A stretch of 64,000 nt of DNA from Hexactinellida sp. DTS-2022 (Eukaryota > Porifera > Hexactinellida): the NCBI GenBank assembly GCA_028753945.1, contig JAPNXP010000008.1:434001-498000 (forward strand), given 5' to 3'. The position numbers and the translations under genes were made by a program. The notes under the pieces are model-generated. The model had not been told where the DNA came from. It searched no databases and saw only the letters and a program-made list of their open reading frames with translations. Numbering within the stretch: position 1 is the first letter of the stretch; the number at the start of each line of letters is the position of its first letter. Positions 23,020-33,869 of the stretch are shown piece by piece.

Positions 23020-23290
23020 ATGCTAATTGTAGCTGTGTGTAATTATTTGCAGATATATATATTTTCTTGCATTTATTTTTTAAGTATTAAGTTACTATTA
23101 ACCATAATAATTGAAGAAATTATTATTACCTTCTATAGATAACGTCGATATTCCACCTGAGAATATTCATTCTAAGAAAACAGATTAGGTTTCAATACGT
23201 GCTAAATAGGATGATCTTATAGTATATGAACTTTAAATATATTAATTTTATATTTCAGAAAACTATCTCTATATTTCCTAAGATTTACGA

Positions 23291-24520
23291 ATGGCTACTG
23301 CTAATCCTTTGAGAGAAGATAATTACGAGTTAGAATTACATCGAATGGGAGAGAAGATTAGAAATAAATTTGTTGAATTAATTGATTGCTTGAAAGCTAG
23401 AGAAAGTGAGCTGTTGAGAGAGTTGGATAATATTCTAGCTTCTTATCTCTCTTATAGAAGCGAATTGGAGAAAGTAAATGATAAGAAACGAGAAATTGAA
23501 AAGACTAAAGTATACCACCAGAATGAAATTACATCGTCTCATATCAAATCTATTCACGAAAACTTTATTTCGCAATTGAACACAGAGCTCAAAGCAATTG
23601 AGACTCCAATAGAACCTAAAATGGTTACTTTTGAGTGTGACAGCAACAAAATGTTAGCTGAATTGAACAAGTTGGGTAAGTTGGTAGAGAAAGTGAGACC
23701 CGAAATTGACTATAAAAGCAAGAAACAACCTCTTGTGAGTGTTTGTGAGAAAGGAAAGGGAATGGAACAACTTAACAATCCACTAGGAGTAACAGTCGAT
23801 AATAAAACGGGAAATATTTACATAGCAGATCAATGGAATAACTGTGTAAAAGTATTCGATAGTACTTGCAAGTATTTGTTCAAATTTGGAGACAATGAAG
23901 GTGAAGGAAAGATGAACTTACCGAGTGGTGTAGCTATTTGTGGAGATATAATTCTTATTTCTCAAGGTAACAACTGTATTCTCAATTATCAACTCAATGG
24001 GAAGTTTGTTTCTAGAATCGGTAGACTGGGAACAGGAGAGTTAAAATTTAACTTTCCCCTTGGTCTAACTATTGATGAGTCCAATGGAAACATTTATGTT
24101 AGTGATAATCATAATAATCGTATTCAGGTTCTTTCTCAAGATTTTCGTTTTATATCTCAATTTGGAAAAGAAACACTCAAAGACCCTTGTGATGTTAAAC
24201 TTTCCAAAGAATACATTTATGTACTCGATGAATCTAATCCTTGTCTCCATCTCTACAACTATAATCACATTCTAGTTAAGAGTGTTATATCTCGAGGCAA
24301 AGGAATGGAAGTTATTTATCCATTTTGCTTCTTCGTTGACCAAACTGATTATATTCTAATTTCAGACCGAGATTCAAACTCTATACATATTTTCAATACT
24401 GAATTCAAATTGATTCATAAGATCTCTGTGTCTCCCCATCCTATGGGAATTACAATGGACAACAGAAGAAGAATTATAGTCGTGTGTCGAGCTAACAATA
24501 ACTGTCTACAGATATTTTAG
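23291..24520 (+). CDS. Coiled-coil/NHL beta-propeller protein, subfamily A (diverged C-terminus)
   Basis: Complete 409-residue copy, stop TAG. The N-terminal half is standard A type with its own cassette (KKREIEKTKVYHQNEITSS). From blade 3 onward it is a distinct lineage: SDNHNNRIQVLSQDF, HILVKSVIS, FNTEFKLIHKISVS, DNRRRIIVVCRANNNC. Only the split gene at 18630 shares this C-terminal half, so the protein looks like a chimera of a common N-terminal half and a rarer C-terminal half, probably made by gene conversion or unequal exchange. Leader with TTTCAG at about 23252-23290. Confidence 0.86.
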   Translation: MATANPLREDNYELELHRMGEKIRNKFVELIDCLKARESELLRELDNILASYLSYRSELEKVNDKKREIEKTKVYHQNEITSSHIKSIHENFISQLNTELKAIETPIEPKMVTFECDSNKMLAELNKLGKLVEKVRPEIDYKSKKQPLVSVCEKGKGMEQLNNPLGVTVDNKTGNIYIADQWNNCVKVFDSTCKYLFKFGDNEGEGKMNLPSGVAICGDIILISQGNNCILNYQLNGKFVSRIGRLGTGELKFNFPLGLTIDESNGNIYVSDNHNNRIQVLSQDFRFISQFGKETLKDPCDVKLSKEYIYVLDESNPCLHLYNYNHILVKSVISRGKGMEVIYPFCFFVDQTDYILISDRDSNSIHIFNTEFKLIHKISVSPHPMGITMDNRRRIIVVCRANNNCLQIF

Positions 24521-24989
24521 TAAACTATATAAACTTCTTCTTTCTTGTATTGTTGCTAACTATTCTACTCGTTATTTGTTTCCCCATTCGTTCTATTATT
24601 GAATTATTTCAAATATTTCTTACTGCTTTGTTTGCTAGTACACAAATTATAAACCTCAATTATTATCATTTTGCAAACTATTTATGCTTAAATGTCTTAA
24701 TTATCTTAATATCGAGACTAAATGGTATAGAGACTCTATAGCTCTAGTCCCAGTAAACTATAAGGGAATTTTAGAATATTTTATGATTCAGTGAATCACA
24801 ACTGTGTAATATAATTTGCTAAAACTATCTGGATAATCCCTAGGTTAAAAGATATAAGTATATCCCTTTAAATTATATGTTCACAACATCAATCTTTCTA
24901 TTATTGGATTTGCCACTGAAAGAAATGTGAAACAAACAAATATCAATTCAAATGATAATTGACCATTTGTGTTGCCCATTGACCTTTTA

Positions 24990-25740
24990 ATAACGAGCAA
25001 TCCCAACTGGATAAACTATCCAAACCTCCTAATGCCAAACGGCCCAAACCATTTGGCTACGGTAATACCTCCAAAACTCAAACCAGTGTTTTCGGAAGGG
25101 TTCCACTTGGGGAGCGGGCCCCAGTGGGACGAACCAGCATTACCGTCCAAACCAGTATCCCAAGCCAAGCCCACACAAGGGCAACGACAGGAGGGCACAA
25201 TGCTCCCCGGGGGAGGAAATAACTCCCACGACCTCTTCAAGAGGTTCATGCGCCCACATTGGTGCCCCGAAACAATTAGCTGCTAACCGTCCTGGACCCG
25301 TAATTCTGCACTACGTAAAAGGTGTCCAGTTGGACATCCCCCATAATCTATAGAATCGACAACTCCGCCTCACAACTGCATATCTACCGCAGAGGAACAC
25401 CTGGCAGCAAGCCAGGAGATCGACCGCCTATTGGTCATGGGAGCCATAGAGAGAGTGGAAAACCATATTTCCTAAATCCCTTCTTTCTCCGGCTCAAGAG
25501 CTCGGACCAATGGAGATTAATACTAAATCTCAAAGTCTTGAACAGAAACATAGTCTACCAGATTGGTCACTCAAAGTCCTGGAAGAAAAGACATATGAAA
25601 CCCATTGTCATATCTGGTTTATCCGATATCCGATCGCCCAGCGAATTGACTTGTTTAGAAATAATAACTTCAGCCCTTGCCCAGCTACGAAATTGTTCTG
25701 TGGTGAACTTTGAAGGTCACTCAATGTATAATATAAAGTA
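24990..25740 (+). mobile_element. Degraded retrotransposon fragment (reverse-transcriptase-like)
   Basis: A GC-richer block inserted in array spacer. One frame contains a Pro-rich gag-like stretch (LPSKPVSQAKPTQGQ). Another, about 25450-25560, contains PFFLRLKSSDQWRLILNLK followed by LNRN, resembling the fingers motif of reverse transcriptases of the DIRS or gypsy type. Frames are broken and no terminal repeats were found. The left flank stops matching the sibling spacer at about 24989. Confidence 0.5.
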
Positions 25741-26003
25741 ACGTTAGTGTACTAAAGGATATTAAAATCAGACGCAACAGTACCTTATTATAGGAAATTA
25801 ACGCGCCATGAAATTAACGCGAATTTCTACTTGATAAATAATAATGATTTCCACAATTTGTGGCTGAATCTTCTTATCTGTAGTATACAGATTAATGTCT
25901 ATAATATAATTATACAGTACTATATATACATAGTCAGTCTATTATTTGAATATAAGTTCAATCTATGTTTAGAAACTATCTCTGAATTATCTTAATTTAA
26001 CTA

Positions 26004-27233
26004 ATGGCTACTGCTAATCCTTTGAGAGAAGATAATTACGAGTTAGAATTGAATCGAATGAGAGAGAAGATTAAAACTAAGTTTGTTGAATTAACTGATT
26101 GCTTGAAAGCTAGAGAAAGTGAGCTGTTGAGAGAGTTGGATAATATTCTAGCTTCTTATCTCTCTTATAGATGCGAATTGGAGAAAGTAAATGAAAAGAT
26201 TTTAGCTCTCGATATATTGAAAACATTTCATCAAAATCAAATTCCAACTTCTCCAATTAAGTCTGTTCACGAGGAAGGTATTGCACGAGTAAACACAGAA
26301 CTCAAAGCAATTGAGACTCCAGTCGAACCTAAAATTGTTAGTTTTGAGTGTGACAGCAACAAAATGTTAGTTGAATTGAATAAGTTGGGTAAGTTGGTAG
26401 AGAAAGTGAGAAGTGGAATTGACTATAATAGTAAGAAACAACCTCTAGTGAGTGTTTGTGAGAAAGGAAAGGGAATGGAACAACTTAACAATCCACTAGG
26501 AGTAACAGTCGATAATAAAACTGGCAATATTTACATAGCAGATCAATGGAATAACTGTGTGAAAGTATTCGATAGTACTTGCAAGTATTTGTTCAAATTT
26601 GGAGACAATGAAGGTGAAGGAAAGATATACCAACCAAGAGGTGTAGCTATTTGTGGAGATATAATTCTCATTTCACAAGTTAACCACTGTATTCTCAATT
26701 ATCAACTCAATGGGAAGTTTGTTTCTAGAATCGGTAGACAGGGAATAGGAGAGTTAGAATTTAACAATCCCTTTGGTCTAACAATTGATGAGTCTAATGG
26801 AGACATTTACATTTCTGATCGTTATAATAATCGTATTCAGATACTCAAAAGTGATTTCTCTTTCAAGTCTCAGTTTGGAAAAGATACACTCAAGCACCCT
26901 AGTGATGTTAAACTCTCCAAAGAATACATTTATGCTCTTGATAAATCTAATCCTTGTCTCCATCTCTACAACTATAATCACATTCTACAGAAGAGTGTTA
27001 TATCTCGAGGCGAAGGAATGGAAGTTATTAATCCTTTGTTCTTCTTCATCGACCAAACTGATAATATTCTCATTTCAGATATTAGTTCTCACTCTATTCA
27101 TATTTTCAGCCCTCAATTCCAGAAGATTCATACAATATCTACCTCTAACTATCCTACAGGTATTACAGTGGATAAAGAAGGAAGAGTCATTGTAGTCACT
27201 CAAGCTGCTAAGAACTGTCTACAGATATTTTGA
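26004..27233 (+). CDS. Coiled-coil/NHL beta-propeller protein, subfamily A
   Basis: Complete 409-residue single-exon copy, last of the plus-strand array. The coiled-coil cassette (EKILALDILKTFHQNQIPTS) and the 5' flank are those of the 7967 gene, but the blade-3 insertion of that gene is absent. Variable loops: DQWNN, KIYQPRG, SQVNHC, SDRYNNR, NPLFFF, SDISSHS. Start ATG follows AATTTAACTA as at 7967. Clean frame to TGA. Confidence 0.86.
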   Translation: MATANPLREDNYELELNRMREKIKTKFVELTDCLKARESELLRELDNILASYLSYRCELEKVNEKILALDILKTFHQNQIPTSPIKSVHEEGIARVNTELKAIETPVEPKIVSFECDSNKMLVELNKLGKLVEKVRSGIDYNSKKQPLVSVCEKGKGMEQLNNPLGVTVDNKTGNIYIADQWNNCVKVFDSTCKYLFKFGDNEGEGKIYQPRGVAICGDIILISQVNHCILNYQLNGKFVSRIGRQGIGELEFNNPFGLTIDESNGDIYISDRYNNRIQILKSDFSFKSQFGKDTLKHPSDVKLSKEYIYALDKSNPCLHLYNYNHILQKSVISRGEGMEVINPLFFFIDQTDNILISDISSHSIHIFSPQFQKIHTISTSNYPTGITVDKEGRVIVVTQAAKNCLQIF

Positions 27234-27853
27234 TGCCTTCTTTTCTTCCTTTCTATTAACTGAATTGAATTCTTTAGCTTGTTGTTCTATCTATTTTCTA
27301 CATGTTATACTGTGAAGTTTTCCTTTAGTCTAATCCCTTTCTGCGTGTTTGAATTGGTTTCTACATATGCTTTTACTGATAGTTGATATTTAATCGTGAA
27401 TATTCTTTTGGGTACAATTTATTTTTGACAATGGGCAAAATAGTTCCTCCATTATTACACTACAAGTGTGTTTAGATTTTACTAATTAAGTTTGCAATAA
27501 TCCATTTTCTATGCATACTTAATTATTTAAAAATGATAAAATTCCAAAAAATGTAAAGTTTTTTCTGGGTGGTTCCTGGGTGGTCAAGGGGTAATTACCC
27601 TCCTGATTTGTCCCTGTGGTGGGACGAAACCACCACGATTCACGAGTGACATTGAATGAGCCTGAGATCGGCAAGACTGGGCACGGCCCGGTCTCAGCGC
27701 TCATTCACAGTAACATTATAGAATCTTAAATATCCTGTCAATTCATGTTGTACCTATCTAGTACTTGGTATATGATTGTTTTCCATAATTTCATGAATTT
27801 AGTAATCCTTGGGCCAAAGTAACTCCATGGGCCAAAGTCACCCCAGTTTATGG

Positions 27854-27864
27854 TATATAAATAG
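27854..27864 (+). promoter_or_regulatory. TATA box of the left fucosyltransferase copy
   Basis: TATATAAATAG about 85 bp upstream of the ATG at 27947, mirrored in the other arm. Confidence 0.55.
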
Positions 27865-27946
27865 TTGATTGAATGGTATTGTATTTTCTCCCAACGATGA
27901 AATTTAAAATTTATATTTACTGTGGTTATTAATTGCAATTGACATC

Positions 27947-29120
27947 ATGATTTTGTCTAATATTTCTTTATATTTCCTGAGTTATTGTGTACTGATGAAT
28001 CATTCAATACATGTTAAGATGGTACCCGAATTTTTCTGGAAGTATCACCATGGAGGAGACTTTACAAACAAGTGTAATATGTCATGTGTGTTTGCAGAGA
28101 ATCCCTCTCAACCAGATGCCATATTCTTCTTGTCAATGCGTAATAGGCATGTTACTGATGCGATAAGATATGAAACCAACGTCTCCATAAAAATCCTAGG
28201 GACCTGGGAAGCTCAACACTATTATCTATTGCATAATATCCAATTCTTGAACAGGAACTTCCAGGGCACAGCACTCCTTGACTGGACATCAGATATACCA
28301 TGGCTTATGTTGATGGATTATCATCATAATATGCATGGATGATATTAAGGTGATTAAAATGCCAAAAGATCCAGCACCGAAGGTTTCATTCATAGCAAAT
28401 AATTGCGATACAAAAAACAATCGTAGTGAGTATGTGACGGCCATTGATAAATTGTTTGGCGTAGTAGCAATGAGCAGTTGTTTTCATAATACACCATGGC
28501 CACAGTGTGGAGGAAGAAATTGCACAAAGATAGAAGCGATTCGAGGCTATAAAATAAATCTCGCATTTGAGAATGGCGACTCACCCAAATATGTAACGGA
28601 AAAAATTTACGATGCATTCGCAGCTGGTGTGCTGCCAGTGTGGATGGGGACTCGAGACATTGCAGAGGCTGTACCTAAAGGCTCCTACATCGACGTAGCT
28701 AATTTCAATTCCCCGGACGAATTAGCGCAGTATCTTGCATTGGTTCTGTTTGATGTAGATCTCTATATGAGCTACTTTGAATGGAAGTGGAAACCTTTTG
28801 ATAAGGAGTTTTCGGATAGGTTTAGAGTTCTATGGACTGTTCCATTTGAGTGCAGAATGTGTAGATACATTGAGGCCCTACGAAAAGGTTGGAAATGGGA
28901 CCAACTAAAGCAAGTAGCAATTATTCCTGAAGATATTCCAGTTGAGCAAACAATAAACAAGATGCAAGACCAAAAAGTTAGTTTTATGTTACTTGGTGCC
29001 TACCAACATCAATTAGAAAATGATACAATGTTAATTTTCTTCATATTTCTCCCACTTTCAATAACTTTAACTCTATTTCTCATCTTAAAAAAATCTATTG
29101 CAAGGGTTTTTAGATACTAG
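27947..29120 (+). pseudogene. GT10 fucosyltransferase-like gene, frameshifted copy
   Basis: Nearly identical to the open gene on the other arm (31030-32199), but a 4-nt insertion at about 28332-28335 (ATATGCATGGATG instead of ATATGGATG) breaks the frame after codon 129. The first frame ends at 28342. The rest reads on in another frame from 28335 to TAG at 29120 and keeps the GT10 signature FENGDSPKYVTEKIYDAF. The downstream frame could give an N-truncated protein without signal peptide. Probably a recently inactivated gene. Confidence 0.82.
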
Positions 29121-29742
29121 TCAATCATATGCTGTTAATTTATTTTTTAAAATCCTTTGTGTGTATATGAATGAGGCTTGCTGTTGGAATATTTATACAA
29201 CTACTCTCTTTGAACTTGTTATTTTTATGGTTGTTAATAAATTTAAATAATATTGTATAATTGTATAGTTTCAGGCAAACATAGTATACCACAGGAGGTT
29301 TAAGGAGAAAACATTCAAGAAGTGAAAGGACATTCATAAGGGTAGGTTTGGTAGCAGTGATGTGTTCCGTTGTAAAATCTTCCGCTAATCCGTTCTTGTT
29401 ACTTATCCCCCTTTCCGTTACTACGTTGTTCCGTTACAGAATAAATAACGGCATTTACCATTACGGTATTACTAAGTAACGGAAACATAACTGCTGCCTA
29501 GGAATAGAAATGTAGATTTCCTGTTCTCATTGATAAAACTACTCAAACAGCATCACAGGAACAGGTTGACAGTAAATAATTTATAATTTAGATTGAAAAC
29601 TAGATTTCTAAACGATACTAGTTACGATTATAACCTATATACCGATTACCAATTTCTTTTTGCGTTATTACTAACCAGAGCCACCGAACTTTTTAAAAAG
29701 TCCTAAAACTGAAGGGGGGGCTCGAAACCTTTATTCAAACTT

Positions 29743-30399
29743 TCTTGATGAGTTCATACTTAGAAAATTCTTTCAATCTAAGTTTTTGATACTCATCATT
29801 TTTAATTTGCCGGGAGTTAAATTACTGTTAATAATCACATATCTGATTATATTATGGCTCAGTCTGCTGTGGGTTCTGTTATACTTGATTATATTTGGTA
29901 TCTATATGAGACCCGCTTAGCGCCATAAAAATATGTGCAGTTTTGGTATTATTACATTTCACATATAATTTTATAACACCAACCAATTACTTGATACCTT
30001 CCAGCCACCAAATTCATGAAACAAAAGATAAATTCTAATAGTGTAACCCAGTAGAACTACAATAATGTATATCAGCATTCAGGATCATTTCATAATATGG
30101 TTAGTAATTATAATCTAGAAAAGAGTCTATTCAACCAACTCAATGTTTGAATGAGTTGAACCATTTCAATTCATTTTCCACTGCTAACAACTCATTCAAC
30201 TCATTCATTTTTGCATCACCAACTCATTCAACTCATTTAAAAAACGTGTTTTTTGCCAACTCAAAATGAGTTGATACAGCCCTCCATTCCAATGAATGAT
30301 CAATGCCCTCGGCAAATCAATTATCATCTGGGTTATTATATTAAGAAAAAATACTGTACGTAATTTTATTCTTATTATCGATTATACATTGTTGGTGCC
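29743..30399. other. Spacer at the centre of the palindrome
   Basis: About 650 bp with no counterpart in inverted orientation. It contains iterated CAACTCATTCAACTCATT motifs at 30120-30290 and their reverse complement nearby. No gene seen. Confidence 0.6.
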
Positions 30400-31029
30400 A
30401 AACTTCTACAAAGTTTGATTAAGAGTTTCGAGCCCCTCTTCAGTTTTGGGACTTTTTAAAAGTTGGTGGCTCTGGTTAGTAATAACGCAAAAAGAATTGG
30501 TAATCGGTATATCGGTTATAATCGTAACTAGTATCGTTTAGAAATATCGTTTTCAATCTAATTATAAATTATTTACTGTCAACCTGTTTATGTGATGCTG
30601 CTTGAGTAATTTTATCAGTGAGAACAGGAAATCTACATTTCTATTTCTAGGCAGCAGTTATTTATATTCCCGTTACTTAGTAATACCGTAATGGTAACTG
30701 CCGTTATTTATTCTGTAACGGAACAACGTAGTAACGGAAAGGGGGATAAGTAACAAGAACGGATTAGCCGAGATTTTAAAACGGAACAAATCACTGCTAC
30801 CAAACCTACCCTTATTATCGTTCCTTCATTTTTTGAATGTTTTCTCCTTAACCTCCTGTGGTACATGTTTGCCTGAAACTATACAATTATACAATATTAT
30901 TTAATTAAATCTATTAACAACCATAAAAATAACAAGTTCAAAGAGAGTAGTTGTATAAATATTCCAACAGCAAGCCTCATTCATATACACACAAATGATT
31001 TAAAAAATACATTAACAGCATATGATTGA

Positions 31030-32199
31030 CTAGTATCTAAAAACCCTTGCAATAGATTTTTTTAAGATGAGAAATATAGTTAAAGTTATTGAAAGTGGGA
31101 GAAATATGAAGAAAATTAAAATTGTATCATTTTCTAATTGATGTTGGTAGGCTTCAAGTAACATAAAACTAACTTTTTGGTCTTGCATTTTGTTTATTGT
31201 TTGCTCAACTGGAATATCTTCAGGAATAATTGCTACTTGCTTTAGTTGGTCCCATTTCCAACCTTTTCGTAGAGCCTCAACGTATCTACACATTCTGCAC
31301 TCAAATGGAACTGTCCATAGAACTCTAAACCTATCCGCAAACTCCTTATCAAAAGGTTTCCACTTCCATTCAAAGTAGCTCATATAGAGATCTACATCAA
31401 CCAGAACCAATGCAAGATACTGCGCTAATTCGTCCGGGGAATTGAAATTAGCTACATCGATGTAGGAGCCTTTAGGTACAGCCTCTGCAATGTCTCGAGT
31501 CCCCATCCACACTGGCAGTACACCAGCTGCGAATGCATCGTATATTTTTTCCGTTACATATTTGGGTGAGTCGCCATTCTCAAATGCGAGATTTATTTTA
31601 TAGCCTCGAATCGCTTCTATCTTAGTGCAATTTCTTCCTCCACACTGTGGCCATGGTGTATTATGAAAACAACTGCTCATTGCTACTACGCCAAACAATT
31701 TATCAATGGCCATCACATACTCACTACGATTGTTTTTTGTATCGCAATTATTTGCTATGAATGCAACCTTCGGTGCTGGATCTTTTGGCATTTCAATCAC
31801 CTTAATATCATCCATATTATGATGATAATCCATCAACATAAGCCATGGTATATCTGATGTCCAGTCAAGGAGTGCTGTGCCCTGGAAGTTCCTGTTCAAG
31901 AATTGGATATTATGCAATAGATAATAGTGTTGAGCTTCCCAGGTCCCTAGGATTTTTATGGAGACGTTGGTTTCATATCTTATCGCATCAGTAACATGCC
32001 TATTACGCATTGACAAGAAGAATATGGCATCTGGTTGAGAGGGATTCTCTGCTAACACACATGACATATTACACTTGTTTGTAAAGTCTCCTCCATGGTG
32101 ATATTTCCAGAAAAATTCGGGTACCATCTTAACATGTATTGAATGATTCATCAGTACACAATAACTCAGGAAATATAAAGAAATATTAGACAAAATCAT
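31030..32199 (-). CDS. GT10 family (alpha-1,3-fucosyltransferase-like) enzyme
   Basis: 389-residue single-exon protein. Residues 1-21 look like a signal peptide or short N-terminal anchor. The C-terminal half carries the GT10 GDP-fucose-binding signature (FENGDSPKYVTEKIYDAF, residues 206-223, followed by AGVLPVWMG). A Cys-rich motif CRMC lies at 301-304, and a hydrophobic helix at about 360-379 is followed by a short basic tail. Family members transfer fucose from GDP-fucose to GlcNAc in glycans, normally in the Golgi. A C-terminal membrane helix is not the usual type II layout of vertebrate FUTs. N-glycosylation sequons occur (NMS, NVS, NRS, NCT). Closely related to the broken copy on the other arm. 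Confidence 0.82.
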   Translation of the reverse strand: MILSNISLYFLSYCVLMNHSIHVKMVPEFFWKYHHGGDFTNKCNMSCVLAENPSQPDAIFFLSMRNRHVTDAIRYETNVSIKILGTWEAQHYYLLHNIQFLNRNFQGTALLDWTSDIPWLMLMDYHHNMDDIKVIEMPKDPAPKVAFIANNCDTKNNRSEYVMAIDKLFGVVAMSSCFHNTPWPQCGGRNCTKIEAIRGYKINLAFENGDSPKYVTEKIYDAFAAGVLPVWMGTRDIAEAVPKGSYIDVANFNSPDELAQYLALVLVDVDLYMSYFEWKWKPFDKEFADRFRVLWTVPFECRMCRYVEALRKGWKWDQLKQVAIIPEDIPVEQTINKMQDQKVSFMLLEAYQHQLENDTILIFFIFLPLSITLTIFLILKKSIARVFRY

Positions 32200-32281
32200 G
32201 ATGTTGATTGCAATTAATAACCAAAGTAAATATAAATTTTAAATTTCACCGTTGGGAGAAAATACAATACCATTCAATCAA

Positions 32282-32292
32282 CTATTTATATA
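32282..32292 (-). promoter_or_regulatory. TATA box of the right fucosyltransferase copy
   Basis: Reverse complement reads TATATAAATAG, about 85 bp upstream of the ATG at 32199; conserved with the other arm. Confidence 0.55.
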
Positions 32293-32575
32293 CCATAAAC
32301 TGGGGTGACTTTGGCCTATGGAGTTACTTTGGCCCAAGGATGACTAAATTCCTGAAATTATTGAAAACAATCATATACCAAGTAGATAGGTACAACATGA
32401 ATTGACAGGATATTTAAGATTCTACGTATAATGATACTGTAAATGAGCACTGAGACCGGCCCGTGTCCAGTCTTGCCGATCTCAGGCTCATTCAATGTCA
32501 CTCGTGAATCGTGGTGATTTCGTCCCACCACAGGGACAAATCAGGAGGGTAATTGCCCCTCGACCACCCAGACAA

Positions 32576-33449
32576 CGCCCGTGCGTCCCTTGATACCAGC
32601 GTACTGCCGTGCTCCCACAGGTCTATAAACCTCGAGCACCGCACTGATCCTATGGCTGCACCCACAGCCATACTCATTCCGCACTCTATGACAATACTTC
32701 TATAGGCATTTTGAACTCTTGTAACAGCGAATTTCAAAGCAAGAGTTATTTTGCGATATTGGTATTAGTGGGGTCAAAAATTAAGGTTCCGTGACCAACC
32801 TCTGGCTAGTTAAGTTTTATGCCTGATTCTGATACTTTAGGATATAACTCGCGATTCAAGCTCCCATGCCACTCTGGAAAGTTTGGGCAAACTTTTTTCT
32901 AGCGACAAATTCAAAGGGCCTCCGGCAATCATTTTGAAAAATTAAGGCCCCTCTCTGAACATTTCATAAATTGAGATTAGAGTATTTTTGAACAGTATGC
33001 AATAAGTAGTAGCTGCACTGAAAATTTCAACTCAATCGGGACTATACTTTTATTGTAATAACCTTTTGAAGATTCTCACGTCATTTGTCACCATGGGAGG
33101 TCCCTTCTTTAAACTATTTTTTTAAGGGATTTGAAGCATATCTCATCCTATATACATGCAATAACCTTTTAACTCGCTATATAGTATGTCTCCATGTAAA
33201 TCTCGGTAATAGACCTAAATTTACCACTTTGACTATACAAAAATTAAAAAATCCAGTCATTTGACGTCAAAATTGTGATAATTATATAGATAAAGTGGTC
33301 GAATAAAACGATTATGGGTCAATTTTTTTTGCTTCGTCACCCCCATGTGAGATCTCCAGAAGAGTATTTAGACTAATTAGCTAAATATCAATAATCTCGG
33401 AGATGATACATGATTTAAAATAACTTCCAATTTATCAATTGATCCATAT
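32576..33449. other. Non-coding stretch outside the palindrome
   Basis: The first 160 bp are GC-rich with a minus-strand frame that enters the palindrome arm (ending WWDEITTIHE), probably a LINE-like 3' fragment. The rest is AT-rich without frames. Confidence 0.4.
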
Positions 33450-33865
33450 GCCACGTAGCACCTCTACAAATGGTCTTGACACCTTGAGGTGATGATGACA
33501 TCGTCAATAAAATGTGTTTTTACAATTTTGTGAATTCGATATATCGAAAGTATTGGTTGGCGTATAGTGATCACTCAACATGAACTGTGAAAATGATGAC
33601 ACATCACCTATTATATTCTACTGAAACATGCATATCTCTGAAATAAAGTGAGCTAAAAGGAAACTTCCAACACGCTAAGGGTCGTTTCCGTCCTAAACAC
33701 CTTTCTGAAATTGATTTGACACCTTTACATTGATGATGACATGACAAAAAAGTTTAAAATTACAGCTTTGCCGACATCAATCACAGCATTTCTTTTGGAG
33801 GCATTATCAAACAACCAAGCACAAAATATAGTGCCTCCGAGGAACATGCTGTCGGCACAGCTTTA
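33450..33865 (-). repeat. Dispersed repeat, inverted partner of 7325-7715
   Basis: Reads CCACGTAGCACCTCTACAAA at the left and AACATGCTGTCGGCACAG at the right. The reverse complement matches the earlier copy, including AGGGTCGTTTCCGTCCTAAA (the complement of the copy's TTTAGGACGGAAACGACCCT). Confidence 0.65.
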
Positions 33866-33869
33866 ATTT

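Larger units (their letters stand above)
27571..29742 (+). repeat. Left arm of a large imperfect palindrome
   Basis: About 2.17 kb repeated in reverse at 30400-32575. It includes a fucosyltransferase-like gene, its TATA region and, near 29356, a hAT-like end (CAGTGATGTGTTCCGTT). The outer edge lies in a GC-rich stretch resembling a LINE tail (CCTGAGATCGGCAAGACTGG). Arms differ by scattered substitutions and indels. Confidence 0.85.
30400..32575 (-). repeat. Right arm of a large imperfect palindrome
   Basis: Reverse-complement partner of 27571-29742, aligned through AGCCACCGAAC/GTTGGTGGCT near the inner edge and GACAAATCAGGAGGGTAATT near the outer edge. Carries the open fucosyltransferase gene. 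Confidence 0.85.
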
